Part shown: piece by piece, positions 36,245-45,623 of the stretch
How the letters are laid out: the number at the start of each line of letters is the position of its first letter
How positions within the stretch are numbered: position 1 is the stretch's first letter
Assembly (NCBI RefSeq): GCF_900129025.1
Contig: NZ_FQUM01000008.1
Span: 107,932 to 171,931, forward strand
Direction: 5' to 3'
DNA length: 64,000 nucleotides
DNA from: Mariniphaga anaerophila
Lineage (GTDB): Bacteria > Bacteroidota > Bacteroidia > Bacteroidales > Prolixibacteraceae
The notes under the pieces: generated by a model
Seen by the model: the letters and a program-made list of their open reading frames with translations, nothing else
Database searches by the model: none
What the model was told of the DNA's origin: nothing
Position numbers and translations under genes: made by a program

Positions 36245-36901
36245 ATGCAGCAACCTATAAAAATTGCCGTTGTGGATGACAACAGTTTTCTCATCCGGGC
36301 AGTAAAAGATAAGCTCTCTTTTTACAACGATATTACTGTTGCATTTACTGCATCTTCGGGCAGGCAGGTGCTTAATATTCTGAAAGAAAAGCGAAACACT
36401 GACCTTATATTAATGGACATAGAAATGCCAGAAATGGATGGCATCAGGGCAACAGCAATGGTGAAAAAACTATATCCGCAAATTAAGGTGTTAATGCTTA
36501 CTGTTTTTGATGACGATGAAAATATTTTTAAAGCAATTCAGTCGGGTGCCGACGGCTATTTGCTGAAAGAAACCGCTCCGCAGGATTTGTACAGCGCCAT
36601 TATTCAAACAATGGCAGGAGGTGCCGCGATGACGCCGTCTATCGCGCTAAAAGCACTCAACCTTTTGCGTAGCTCGCCGGCGTCGCTTCCCGACGACGAA
36701 GACGATTTGGTGCAGTTAACCAACCGGGAAATTGAAGTTCTGGAACAATTATCTGCCGGGCTTCCGTACACTTCCATTGCCGAAAATCTGTTTATTTCTC
36801 CCTCTACTGTTCGCCGGCATATCGAAAACATTTACCGGAAATTACAGGTGCATTCAAAAGTTGAAGCCATTGAGCAGGCAAAAAAAAGAAGAATTTTGTA
36901 G
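36245..36901 (+). CDS. LuxR/NarL-family response regulator
   Basis: 218 residues. The receiver domain (about 5-122) has the acidic pair Asp11-Asp12, phospho-acceptor Asp58 in LILMDIEMPEMDG, and Lys in LLKETAP. The LuxR-type HTH (about 150-212) reads LTNREIEVLEQLSAG, then FISPSTVRRHIENIYRKL. It is the partner of the histidine kinase encoded 3 bp upstream. Targets are unknown; the lipoprotein genes on both sides are candidates by position only. Confidence 0.94.
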   Translation: MQQPIKIAVVDDNSFLIRAVKDKLSFYNDITVAFTASSGRQVLNILKEKRNTDLILMDIEMPEMDGIRATAMVKKLYPQIKVLMLTVFDDDENIFKAIQSGADGYLLKETAPQDLYSAIIQTMAGGAAMTPSIALKALNLLRSSPASLPDDEDDLVQLTNREIEVLEQLSAGLPYTSIAENLFISPSTVRRHIENIYRKLQVHSKVEAIEQAKKRRIL

Positions 36902-37176
36902 AAAACTCTTCCTAAATTTCAAGGGAAATAAACTCCTAAGCAGTTTCGTTTTACTTTTTTTAGCTAGTTTTACAGGTAAACAAAAAAGCAAAACCATAAT
37001 CGTAACCTTATGATTCGTTCATTCTCCCAAAATGCAATTGAAAAAACAGACACTTACTTTTTCATGTAGCGGGAGTTCAAAAAAAATCAGAAGATGACGA
37101 TTTAAATACAACAGAATAAACACTATTGTATTAATAACGAGTTAATTTTCTAAGAATAGCATTTGATTACTGTAAA

Positions 37177-37419
37177 ATGGCGAAACCTGATTTATCAAAG
37201 ATTTATGGAAAGATTAAGATTGTAGACAGCTTTTCGGACTACGATGTACAAGTTGTAAAAAACTTTGCTGATTTGCATGTTAAAATCGTAGAGCATTTCC
37301 CCGATTCACCAGGAAAATGGAAGATTGTTGAGAATTTTCCTGATTTTAGGATAAGAATAGTCGAAAATTTTCCGGATTTTAAGATCAAGTATGTTGATTA
37401 TTTCCCTGGAGTAAGATGA
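37177..37419 (+). CDS. Small 11-residue-repeat protein
   Basis: 80 residues with no signal peptide. Nearly the whole protein is six copies of an 11-residue unit of the form (K/R)-x-(I/V)-x-(I/V)-V-(E/D/K)-x-F-(P/A/S)-D. Examples are KIVDSFSDY, QVVKNFADL, KIVEHFPDS, KIVENFPDF, RIVENFPDF and KYVDYFPGV; one unit has a short insert. The alternation of hydrophobic beta-branched and charged residues suggests a small beta-solenoid or stacked sheet. Other tiny 11-residue-repeat proteins (for example DUF6150-type) exist in Bacteroidota, but I cannot assign a family. Function unknown. Confidence 0.7.
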   Translation: MAKPDLSKIYGKIKIVDSFSDYDVQVVKNFADLHVKIVEHFPDSPGKWKIVENFPDFRIRIVENFPDFKIKYVDYFPGVR

Positions 37420-37576
37420 TGAAAAACGATATACAATAATTTTAGAATTGATTGCCGGGCTTGGCAATGTAATATTTGGCAATTGTTCATTGCCGTTTAG
37501 GTTTCCCGGGCAGGAACGCACTTTTAGTTTTGGTCAGTAATATGTACAAACCTTTTTTTAACAGAAGAATATACAG

Positions 37577-38686
37577 ATGAAAAAAATTATTTTAGTTACG
37601 ATTCTGCTAGCTGTTTCCCACGTACTTTTTAGCCGGGAAAAAACGGAGTGTGATACTACAACCTATTTTGTGGTTCCACAAATGCCGTTATATTTTGGCG
37701 ATTACGATACATTTTTGGACAATGTGTCGGAACAAATTGATGCCAAAACCAAATCGGTGTTGAAGAGCAGTAACACATATATTGGTTTTCGGGTAACATG
37801 CAACGGAGAGGCTGTTATTACTTCAACAAATTCTGAATTGACACAGTTCTACAAAATACTCGAAAATGAACTGAACAAATTCAGATGGATTCCCGGCAGG
37901 CATCGTGGCAAAAGTGTAAATGTTCAAATAACCACGTCTGTGAGAATGGCGAATAACAAATTGGACATTCCAATAAAATGCAAAAGGGTGAAAGGGGAGT
38001 TGTTTAAATGTAAAATTACGGATGAAAAATCCGGAACTCCGGTGTCAAATGTTCGGTTGACTGCAAAATATAACGATTGCTTTTATTTGTCGGATCAGAA
38101 CGGAGAAATTGAATTTTATTGTGATGCAAAAGACGAAATAGAAATTTCTCATATTAATTATCAGTCATTTAGTTTTAATGCGCCTGAAAATACAAGTTCG
38201 TTTCAGATTAAATTGACGAACATTGTGTACGAACTTGAAACTGTAGATTTAACCCAACATTTTCCCAAAAAACTTCCTTTTAAGAAAAGCGTTTGCAATT
38301 TCCAGGACTGGCAGGAACCCAGGCAGAATCAGCTTGCCGTTTTTAAAGTGGAAGACTTTTTTGTTTCTGAAATGGCTGTTTTTAATGGTGGATATGAATG
38401 TCTTGACAATTATACCGCTCAGGAATTTGTGCTGCCCAAAATCGCTTTCGAAAATGGGTATGCCGATACGGTAAATGTTTCGTTTACTGTTGCTGAAGAC
38501 GGAAAGTTGAAAAACGTGGCATTTTCGAAAGCGCTAAATTATGGTGTTGATGCTGCATTGGAAAAACTTTTTTATGAAATGCCAAAATGGAAACCGGCCA
38601 CCCAAGCCCGGCAAAAGTCGGAACAAACATTCACAATTAAGTTAATAATCGGAGTTAATAAGTACTGGGAAAAATACTACCGCTAA
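37577..38686 (+). CDS. Secreted protein with two TonB C-terminal-like domains
   Basis: 369 residues with a signal peptide (about 1-20). Three parts are visible. An N-terminal domain (about 35-130) has a TonB-C-like pattern: FRVTCNGEAVIT, then a helix, then FRWIPGRHRGKSVNVQI. A carboxypeptidase-regulatory-like beta-sandwich (about 140-215) has FKCKITDEKSGTPVSNVRLTA. A clearer TonB-C domain (about 285-362) has VNVSFTVAEDGKLKNVAFSK, then PKWKPATQ. Unlike true TonB there is no N-terminal anchor for ExbBD, only a cleavable signal. It may bind TonB-dependent receptors or act as an envelope scaffold. The next gene starts 44 bp later. Confidence 0.7.
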   Translation: MKKIILVTILLAVSHVLFSREKTECDTTTYFVVPQMPLYFGDYDTFLDNVSEQIDAKTKSVLKSSNTYIGFRVTCNGEAVITSTNSELTQFYKILENELNKFRWIPGRHRGKSVNVQITTSVRMANNKLDIPIKCKRVKGELFKCKITDEKSGTPVSNVRLTAKYNDCFYLSDQNGEIEFYCDAKDEIEISHINYQSFSFNAPENTSSFQIKLTNIVYELETVDLTQHFPKKLPFKKSVCNFQDWQEPRQNQLAVFKVEDFFVSEMAVFNGGYECLDNYTAQEFVLPKIAFENGYADTVNVSFTVAEDGKLKNVAFSKALNYGVDAALEKLFYEMPKWKPATQARQKSEQTFTIKLIIGVNKYWEKYYR

Positions 38687-38730
38687 CCCATATTAAGTTG
38701 TATTATCTCTATTAAATAAAAATCATAATA

Positions 38731-39237
38731 ATGAAAAGATTTGCCTACTTGCTTTTTATCGGACTGATTGTGCTGATGAATAGTTGTTCGGTTTCTAACC
38801 ATTCGATGAAAACCCCGAATTATCACATTGAATTTTATAAATCAGATTTCGACTATTCTGAACAAGTATCAGCCGAAGCTACATCGGTTCGTGTGTTCGG
38901 AATAGATTGGCGGCGATTGTTTAAGTGGAATTCAGGTGAGATTAATTCAGACCATTCTGGTTCTCAGTCAAACGATGTTGGTATAACCGGAAACTTCATG
39001 ATAGATCCCATTGAACAATCATTGTCCGCAATAGGAGCAGTTTCTGCCATTATTCCGGTACTTGGAGATTATGGGAAGGGAAAGGCAAGCAGATATGCAC
39101 TTTATAATTTAATGAGAGACAACCCGGGGTACGACGTGGTAATTTACCCTCAGTATGAAACAAAGCGGTTTATTGTTCCTGTATTTTATTCGAAACAAAC
39201 TGTAAGGGTTACCGCACGATTGGGGCGAATTAAATAG
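38731..39237 (+). CDS. Small lipoprotein of unknown function
   Basis: 168 residues; lipobox Cys19 (LMNSCSVS). The C-terminal half has ALYNLMRDNPGYDVVIYPQYET and ends with short beta strands (VRVTARLGRIK), a pattern I associate with a family of small Bacteroidota envelope lipoproteins without known function. A Gly/Ala-rich stretch (about 93-110) could be membrane-interacting. Probably co-transcribed with the preceding TonB-C-like gene. Confidence 0.65.
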   Translation: MKRFAYLLFIGLIVLMNSCSVSNHSMKTPNYHIEFYKSDFDYSEQVSAEATSVRVFGIDWRRLFKWNSGEINSDHSGSQSNDVGITGNFMIDPIEQSLSAIGAVSAIIPVLGDYGKGKASRYALYNLMRDNPGYDVVIYPQYETKRFIVPVFYSKQTVRVTARLGRIK

Positions 39238-39481
39238 GTTTATCGACTGATCGTCTTTATAATATGCCTGAACAACAATCAATAAACGCTATCCGGAAAT
39301 ATTGATTTATTATACATCTCTGTTTTAGCGAATTTTATCATTTTACCCCCCTCAAACGTTTACAACGTGAATAATGATGGAGTGCCAAAATCAGGCATGT
39401 TTCATTTTGTTGTTTGTTTTCTATTGTAAACGCAACCAGAAAAGTTAATAGTGCATCATAATAAAAAACAAAAAATAAAAA

Positions 39482-40141
39482 ATGAAAACGACAAAATTTT
39501 TGGGATTACCGCTATTGATTTTCGTCTATTTAGTGGTTTCAGTTCCTTTTCAGAGTTGTGAGCCCGATGACGAAATTAATGAGTGCGATACATGCTCAAT
39601 GGTTTACAAGCCCAATATTTACATTTATCCTGAAGAGCAAATGGAATTGTCGGTCAGACTTAAATTCCCGTTGGGCGGAAAGATTGTTACGTCAATTCCG
39701 GAATATGGGAATGGATGGAATATTAACGTTGACACTTCAGGGGTAATAGATAATGCTTATTCATTTTTGTTTTACGAAAGTAAGCAGCCTGATGTTTGGC
39801 AAAGAAATTACGGCTGGGAAGTAGAGGCCGACCAGTTGGATGCGTTTTTTAGGCATAACATGAAAGATTACGGGTTTAATAGTGCCGAAATTCAGGATTT
39901 TATCGATTATTGGATTCCCCGCTTAAACAGTTATCAGGTGTATTCAATTTGCCCTCAAACAAAAGATATTATTAAACGTGTGATACAAATCGAATTTTCG
40001 AAACAACCTGAAAATGTTCTGAGGCTCTTTTATGTTATTAAAGGGAGTAATCAGTTTCAAGATAATTTAACTGAACCGGCAATCGACGAGTTCAGGAGAG
40101 ACGGATATTTTGTAACAGAATGGGGCGTCATTCTTGAGTAA
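39482..40141 (+). CDS. Lipoprotein of unknown function
   Basis: 219 residues; lipobox Cys26 (PFQSCEPDDE) with acidic residues after it. The mature protein has two closely spaced Cys (ECDTCSM) and blocks YKPNIYIYPEEQMELSV, IPEYGNGWNINVD, LFYESKQPDVWQ and FIDYWIPRL. The pattern is regular and looks like a real domain, seen in other uncharacterised bacterial proteins, but I cannot name it. It has 244 bp upstream without a clear element, so is probably transcribed alone. Confidence 0.65.
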   Translation: MKTTKFLGLPLLIFVYLVVSVPFQSCEPDDEINECDTCSMVYKPNIYIYPEEQMELSVRLKFPLGGKIVTSIPEYGNGWNINVDTSGVIDNAYSFLFYESKQPDVWQRNYGWEVEADQLDAFFRHNMKDYGFNSAEIQDFIDYWIPRLNSYQVYSICPQTKDIIKRVIQIEFSKQPENVLRLFYVIKGSNQFQDNLTEPAIDEFRRDGYFVTEWGVILE

Positions 40142-40256
40142 CAATCGGCGCAGGATAGGTTTGTGAAAAAGTCAGACTCTTGTAATTTGTTTCCTGTTAA
40201 AACAAAATGTCGGGCATGTAGTTGAATGGGGTACGATAGAATATTCAGAGTAAATA

Positions 40257-41468
40257 TTGAATTCTAAACGCGTTAAAAATATTTTTTTTGTCGTTTGTGA
40301 TAAAAAAAGAGAGCGGTATATTAAGCGAAAATCGCACATTTTTAGTATTATAGGTCTGTCGTTTTTTCAAGAGTTATTGAACCCAAAAGATATTGATTTG
40401 ACAGGATCGACAAATAGGACGAAAAGAAGAATAATAGGAATACTCAGGATAGTTATGCCGGCAGTGGCAATATCGTGCATTATTTTGTTTGTTCCCTGGT
40501 TACTTGTAAGGGCGTGGATAGCTCCGTTGCCGAATACTGTACAGGAACAGGTTGAAGATGCCATCGAATATGGACTCGATGGAATAATTGTTTATGTCGA
40601 TCAGGCGGACAGCATGCCGGCTTTTTACTCTGCCGGATGGAAAAACAGGGAAAATAAGGTTCCTGCAGATCCAAATTCGCTATTTAAAATTGCCAGCATT
40701 AGCAAGTTGTACATTGCTGTTGCAGTTGCCAAACTAGTGAACGACAAACGCCTGTCTTTGGATGAAACGCTTGCCAGTTACCTGCCCGAACTTGCCGGAA
40801 GAATTGAAAATGCAGATTATATTACCCTGAGAATGTTGGTGCAACACCGAAGTGGTATTCCTAATTATGCTGATCATCCTGATTATCCGTGGGCCAATCC
40901 GTACAACAGCAACAGCGAAGTATACAGGCTGGTGCTGGATATGCCGGCCGATTTTAAGCCTGATGAAAAGTACAGCTATTCAAATACCAATTATCTGTTG
41001 ATTGGCGAAATTCTCGATAAAACACTTGGGTATAGTCATCATCAATATGTTAAACAGAAAATTCTTACGCCGTTTGGTCTGAACAATACATACAGTTTGC
41101 TTAAAGAAGTAGATTCAGACGATGTTATGAGTGGTTACTTTGTAGGTTATGATGAGGACATAAAACTGAATGATTATATTCATCCGGGAGGATCGATGGT
41201 TGCCAGCGCACAAGACGTGGGCATATTTTTGCGCGCATTAAATGATGGCTCTTTGCTAAGCGACGATGAACAAGCCATTTATTCCTCCATTTATCAGTAC
41301 GGATACACGGGGTTATTGCCAGGATATCAGAGTATTGCGCGATATTGCAAAGATATTGATGCTGTTGTTGTGCAGTTTGTGAATACCAGTGGCGGGGATA
41401 CCTGGAGTTTGTCAGAAATTATATACAATCGAATCGTAAAAATATTGAGACGTTCAAAAAATTTATAA
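40257..41468 (+). CDS. Membrane-anchored serine hydrolase (beta-lactamase family), intact active site
   Basis: Up to 403 residues. The class C beta-lactamase-like domain is catalytically complete at the first two motifs: Ser147-Ile-Ser-Lys150 in FKIASISKLY and Tyr241-Ser-Asn243 in YSYSNTNYLLIG. An N-terminal membrane span (about 66-86) anchors it with the domain outside. Such proteins are usually peptidases or esterases of the envelope, not resistance enzymes. The start is uncertain: the open frame begins at a TTG, and the first ATG is at 40455, with AGGA six bases before it. The upstream residues look partly protein-like, so I keep the long form. It contrasts with the dead homolog at 9.9-11.1 kb. 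Confidence 0.8.
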   Translation: MNSKRVKNIFFVVCDKKRERYIKRKSHIFSIIGLSFFQELLNPKDIDLTGSTNRTKRRIIGILRIVMPAVAISCIILFVPWLLVRAWIAPLPNTVQEQVEDAIEYGLDGIIVYVDQADSMPAFYSAGWKNRENKVPADPNSLFKIASISKLYIAVAVAKLVNDKRLSLDETLASYLPELAGRIENADYITLRMLVQHRSGIPNYADHPDYPWANPYNSNSEVYRLVLDMPADFKPDEKYSYSNTNYLLIGEILDKTLGYSHHQYVKQKILTPFGLNNTYSLLKEVDSDDVMSGYFVGYDEDIKLNDYIHPGGSMVASAQDVGIFLRALNDGSLLSDDEQAIYSSIYQYGYTGLLPGYQSIARYCKDIDAVVVQFVNTSGGDTWSLSEIIYNRIVKILRRSKNL

Positions 41469-41616
41469 GGTTAGAGTTTCCAATTTTCTATCGAAATCTG
41501 CCTCTGCACATTAGTCGTATTTTGAAGAAGCCTCGGAAATAAATTTGTGTTTTATAAGCCCAAAATACAATCTCTTTTGATATTTGTATTTGTAAGTTAT
41601 TGAGGAATAGATGTTT

Positions 41617-41663
41617 GAAAAAAAAGTAAAGGCCGGGAAGTTTGCACTTCCCTGGACCTTACT
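41617..41663 (-). terminator. Terminator of PUL 2 operon
   Basis: On the - strand the sulfatase stop codon is followed at once by a hairpin (GGTCCAGGGAAG pairing with CTTCCCGGCC, one bulge each side, loop TGCAAA), then TTTACTTTTTTTT. Confidence 0.8.
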
Positions 41664-43290
41664 CTTTGATCAATCCTCTTTCTCTGTATTTGTCAATATA
41701 TTTTTGATCCGACTCCTTTGTGTCTTTGTACTTGGCACGTATTTCAGTCAGCTTTTCTTTCATTTCCTTTACTACATCGGCATAGGCCGGGTCGTTGTAC
41801 ACATTCGTCATTTCCATCGGGTCATTTTTCCTGTCGTACAGTTCCCATTCGTCAATGTTATAATAGAAATGAGCCAGTTTGTAATTTTTGGTTACAATAC
41901 CATAATGGCGTTTAACCATATGGAACCCCGGATATTCGTAATAATGGTAATAAACGACATCCCGTGTCCATAAATTCTCGTTGCCTTCTAAAAGCGGAAT
42001 TAAGCTTTCTCCCTGCATATCGTCGGGTGGTGTTATTCCTGCTGCTTCGAGGAAAGTCTGCGCAAAATCGAGGTTTTGTACCATTTCGTCAGACACAGAG
42101 CCCGGTGCAATTGTGCCCGGCCATTTCACTAACAACGGAGTTTTAAACGACTCGTTGTAGATGAATCGTTTATCGAACCAGCCATGCTCGCCCAGGTAAA
42201 ATCCCTGGTCTGAAGTATAAACAACAATGGTGTTTTTGTCTTGTCCCGTTTTTTTGAGATAATCGAGAAGTCGGCCTACGTTTTCGTCAACAGAGGCAAT
42301 GCAGCCCAGGTAGTCCTGCATGTAACGCTGGTATTTCCATCGCATAAATGCAGTATCATTCATGGTTGGATACAGTTTTTCAAATTCGTCGTTCAGTGGT
42401 TGATACACTTCATCCCAACTCTTTTTCTGTTCTTCATTCAGCCTTTTATACTTTTGGTAGAATACATTTTTCCCCCAGTCGCTTGGCTCTTTTATTCCCA
42501 GTTTATCTGCAAGTTCAGGATAAATCTTGTTGTCTGCTGAAATAGTCATGTGCTTCAACAGGTTCATTTCGGCTTCTTTCGCGGCGGTTCCCCTTCCGCT
42601 GTAATCATCGAAAAGCGTTTCCGGTTCAGGAAAAGTCATTTTCGTGAATTCGCGGTAATGGCGTTCTGCTGGAATCCATTCCCGGTGTGGCGCTTTGTGC
42701 AGGTACATCAGCAAAAACGGCCGATCGTCTTTCTTGCGGTTGTCGAGCCAGTCGATGGTTAAATCGGTAATGATGTCGGTAAAGTAACCTTCGATAGTTG
42801 TGTCGCCTTTGTTTGTAATAAATTCGGGATTGTAGTAATCTCCCTGTCCGGGCAGAATCATAAACTCGTCAAATCCTTTCGGGTTATTTCCGAAGTGCAG
42901 TTTTCCAAACATGGCGGTTTGGTAGCCCGATTGGTGCAGCAACTGCGGAAAAGTCACATTAGTGGTGTCGAACGGAAAGTTGTTGTCGACCTTCCCGTGA
43001 ATATGGGCGTGTTTTCCTGTGAGTATTGTTGCCCTTGACGGGGCGCAAATCGAATTGGTTACACTGGCATTGGTGAACAGCATTCCTTCATGGGCAATCC
43101 GGTCGATATTTGGCGTGCGAATCAGTTTGTCGCTGTACGCGCTGATGGCCTGGTAAGCATGGTCATCGCTCATTATAAAAATGATGTTAGGCCTTGCAGT
43201 TTCTTCTGTTTTTTCCTGGCAGGATTGAACCAGGAGTAAGAGAGCCAGGCCGGCAAAAAGCAGAAATAATGTTCGTCTGTTTTTGATCAT
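41659..43290 (-). CDS. Sulfatase, S1 family, lipoprotein (PUL 2)
   Basis: 543 residues; lipobox Cys24 (LVQSCQEK). The arylsulfatase fold starts PNIIFIMSDDHAY with metal-binding Asp42 and Asp43. Cys82 in CAPSRATILTGK is the residue converted to formylglycine, so an anaerobic maturase encoded elsewhere is needed. Further family blocks are TAMFGKLHFG, KAPHREWIP, VYTSDQGFYLGEHGWFDKR and the small C-terminal domain with WELYDRKNDPMEMTN. The overall pattern is closest to sulfatases that act on 6-sulfated sugars, a guess from memory. It is the last gene of the operon, 7 bp after the GH3 gene, implying that the target glycan may be sulfated. Confidence 0.92.
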   Translation of the reverse strand: MIKNRRTLFLLFAGLALLLLVQSCQEKTEETARPNIIFIMSDDHAYQAISAYSDKLIRTPNIDRIAHEGMLFTNASVTNSICAPSRATILTGKHAHIHGKVDNNFPFDTTNVTFPQLLHQSGYQTAMFGKLHFGNNPKGFDEFMILPGQGDYYNPEFITNKGDTTIEGYFTDIITDLTIDWLDNRKKDDRPFLLMYLHKAPHREWIPAERHYREFTKMTFPEPETLFDDYSGRGTAAKEAEMNLLKHMTISADNKIYPELADKLGIKEPSDWGKNVFYQKYKRLNEEQKKSWDEVYQPLNDEFEKLYPTMNDTAFMRWKYQRYMQDYLGCIASVDENVGRLLDYLKKTGQDKNTIVVYTSDQGFYLGEHGWFDKRFIYNESFKTPLLVKWPGTIAPGSVSDEMVQNLDFAQTFLEAAGITPPDDMQGESLIPLLEGNENLWTRDVVYYHYYEYPGFHMVKRHYGIVTKNYKLAHFYYNIDEWELYDRKNDPMEMTNVYNDPAYADVVKEMKEKLTEIRAKYKDTKESDQKYIDKYRERGLIKE

Positions 43291-43297
43291 GATACAT

Positions 43298-45589
43298 TTA
43301 CTTCAGTGTAAATACTTTAGAAAGTGAAGCATTGGAATCACCTCCCACAAAAACTGTAAAATCTCCGGGTTCCGCATAAAACGAAAGGTCGGGATGGTAA
43401 AATGCCAGATCGTTGGCAGTAATTGCAAACTCAACTGTAGTGGTTTCGCCTTTTTTTAGGAATATTTTTTTGAACCCTTTCAGGAGGCGCAGGGGAGGGG
43501 TAACTGAGGCTACCATGTCCCTGATATAAAGTTGAACTACTTCTTCTCCATCGAAATTTCCGGTGTTGGTTACCTCTACCGATACGTGAATAGTTCCATC
43601 CTGTGCCATCTCATTTTTGTCGGTTGAGATGTTGGCGTATTGAAAACTGGTGTAACTCAGTCCGTAGCCAAACGGGAACAACGGTGAGTTGGTTACATCC
43701 AGGTAGTTCGATTTGAATTTTTCAAAATTGCTGCCTTCCTGGGGCCTTCCGGTGTTGCGGATGCTGTAGTAGATAGGTATTTGCCCAACGTTTTGCGGAA
43801 AGGTTGCCGTTAGTTTTCCTGAAGGATTGTAATCGCCAAAGAGCACATCGGCAAGCGCATTTCCTGCTTCCACACCGGCGTGCCACATTTGCAGTAACGC
43901 ATCTGCATGGTTAACCTCTTCGCCGATGGTCATCGGACGTCCGCTCATGTTTACAATTACCAGTGGCTTTCCGGTTTTTGCCAGTTCTCTTACCAGTTTT
44001 TTCTGGCTCATTGGCAACGAAATATCTGACCTGGTTGCTGATTCTCCGGTCATTTCTGAGGCTTCGCCAACTACTGCAACAATAACATCAGCTTTTCCGG
44101 CAACAGCCAAAGCCTCTTTCAACATGGCTTCCGGAGAACGTTTATCAATTTCGATTTTCGGGCCGAATACATTTACTTTTTTTGCCATCTCTGGGTCATC
44201 GCAAATGTTGGCACCCTTTGCATATTGAATATTTGCAGTGTTCCCTGCAACATTTTTGAACCCTTCGAGTACTGTAACGGCGAGGTTGTGGTCTCCGGTT
44301 GGCGCCCAGGTTCCGAGCATGTTGTTCCTGCTGTCAGCCAGCGGCCCGACCAGCGCAATTGTTCCCGATTTTTTTAGGGGAAGCAATTGGTTCTCGTTTT
44401 TCAACAGCACCATAGAACGGGCAGCCGTTTCACGGGCAAGCGACCTGTGTTCATCAATCAGTATATCTTTTTCGGGCCTTGAGGCGTCGAAATACCGGTA
44501 TGGGTCTTCGAAAAGCCCCAGCTTGTATTTTGCTTCCAGCACACGGCGGCATGCCAAATCAATATCTTCCTGGTTAATTTTGCCTTCGTTCAGCGATTTT
44601 TCCAGCGTAGTTAAAAATCCCTCGCCCACCATGTCCATGTCCAGACCTGCCTTAAGTGCGAGAGCAGAAACCTGCTGTAAGTCGCCCATGCCATGGGCAA
44701 TCATTTCGTTAACCGAAGTATAGTCTGAAACAACAAAGCCGTCGAAGCCCCATCTGGTTCGCAGTAAATCTGTTAACAGCCATCTGTTTCCGGAGGCCGG
44801 AACACCGTCTACATCGTTAAACGATGACATTACGCAACCTGCACCGGCGTCAACTGCTGCCTTGTATGGGGGCAGATAATCGTTGAACATTCTGAGGTGG
44901 CTCATGTCAACAGTATTGTAATCGCGGCCTGCTTCTGATGCTCCGTAAAGAGCCATATGTTTTACTGTTGACATCATGGTGTTGTTTCTGCTGAGATCAT
45001 CCTGCTGGTATCCTTTTACCATTGCCTGTGCTACCATCGAACCAAGGTAAGGATCTTCTCCTGCACCTTCAGCAATACGCCCCCAACGCGGATCGCGGGC
45101 AATGTCTGCCATGGGGGAGAAGTTCCAGAAAATTCCGTCGGCAGTAGCTTCCCGCGCAGCAACACGCGCAGTTTCCTTTATCAATTCCATGTCCCACGAA
45201 CACGAAAGGCCGATGGGTAAAGGAAATGTGGTTTTATAACCATGAATTACATCTGAGCCAAAAAGCATGGGAATTCCCAGCCTGCTTTCTTCAACTGCCA
45301 GCTTTTGCGCCTGAAGTGTTTTCTCAGGGCCATAAACGCCGAAAATTCCTCCTACCTGTCCGTTTTTAATTTTAGCCTCTACATCGGTGCTTACTACCGA
45401 ACCGGTTAAAATTCCTCCTCCGGGAGTTACCAGGTTTAACTGACCAATTTTTTCCTGAATTGTCATTTTTGACATCATTTCAGAAACGAATTTGTCCATC
45501 TCTTTTTTTGCCGGATCTGTATTTTCTTTCCGGCACCCTGCCAGCAGGGCAATAGCTAAAAGTATAATTCCTAACTTTTTCATCTTCAT
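43298..45589 (-). CDS. GH3 beta-glucosidase lipoprotein (PUL 2)
   Basis: 763 residues; lipobox Cys19 (LLAGCRKE). The GH3 barrel has KHMALYGASEAGRDYN in the Lys-His substrate region and the nucleophile Asp289 in GFDGFVVSDYTS. The second alpha/beta sandwich domain carries the candidate acid/base Glu in GEASEMTGESATRSD. A C-terminal fibronectin-III-like domain (about 650-760, EVTNTGNFDGEEVVQLYI) completes the BglX-like architecture. With two GH144 genes upstream it likely cuts oligosaccharides from the endo-enzymes down to glucose. In Bacteroides a GH3/GH144 pair acts on sophoro-oligosaccharides, which supports beta-1,2 specificity here by analogy. Confidence 0.93.
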   Translation of the reverse strand: MKMKKLGIILLAIALLAGCRKENTDPAKKEMDKFVSEMMSKMTIQEKIGQLNLVTPGGGILTGSVVSTDVEAKIKNGQVGGIFGVYGPEKTLQAQKLAVEESRLGIPMLFGSDVIHGYKTTFPLPIGLSCSWDMELIKETARVAAREATADGIFWNFSPMADIARDPRWGRIAEGAGEDPYLGSMVAQAMVKGYQQDDLSRNNTMMSTVKHMALYGASEAGRDYNTVDMSHLRMFNDYLPPYKAAVDAGAGCVMSSFNDVDGVPASGNRWLLTDLLRTRWGFDGFVVSDYTSVNEMIAHGMGDLQQVSALALKAGLDMDMVGEGFLTTLEKSLNEGKINQEDIDLACRRVLEAKYKLGLFEDPYRYFDASRPEKDILIDEHRSLARETAARSMVLLKNENQLLPLKKSGTIALVGPLADSRNNMLGTWAPTGDHNLAVTVLEGFKNVAGNTANIQYAKGANICDDPEMAKKVNVFGPKIEIDKRSPEAMLKEALAVAGKADVIVAVVGEASEMTGESATRSDISLPMSQKKLVRELAKTGKPLVIVNMSGRPMTIGEEVNHADALLQMWHAGVEAGNALADVLFGDYNPSGKLTATFPQNVGQIPIYYSIRNTGRPQEGSNFEKFKSNYLDVTNSPLFPFGYGLSYTSFQYANISTDKNEMAQDGTIHVSVEVTNTGNFDGEEVVQLYIRDMVASVTPPLRLLKGFKKIFLKKGETTTVEFAITANDLAFYHPDLSFYAEPGDFTVFVGGDSNASLSKVFTLK

Positions 45590-45623
45590 TATTTTTTCCC
45601 GGTGGTTGTTTTTTCTTAGTTGT

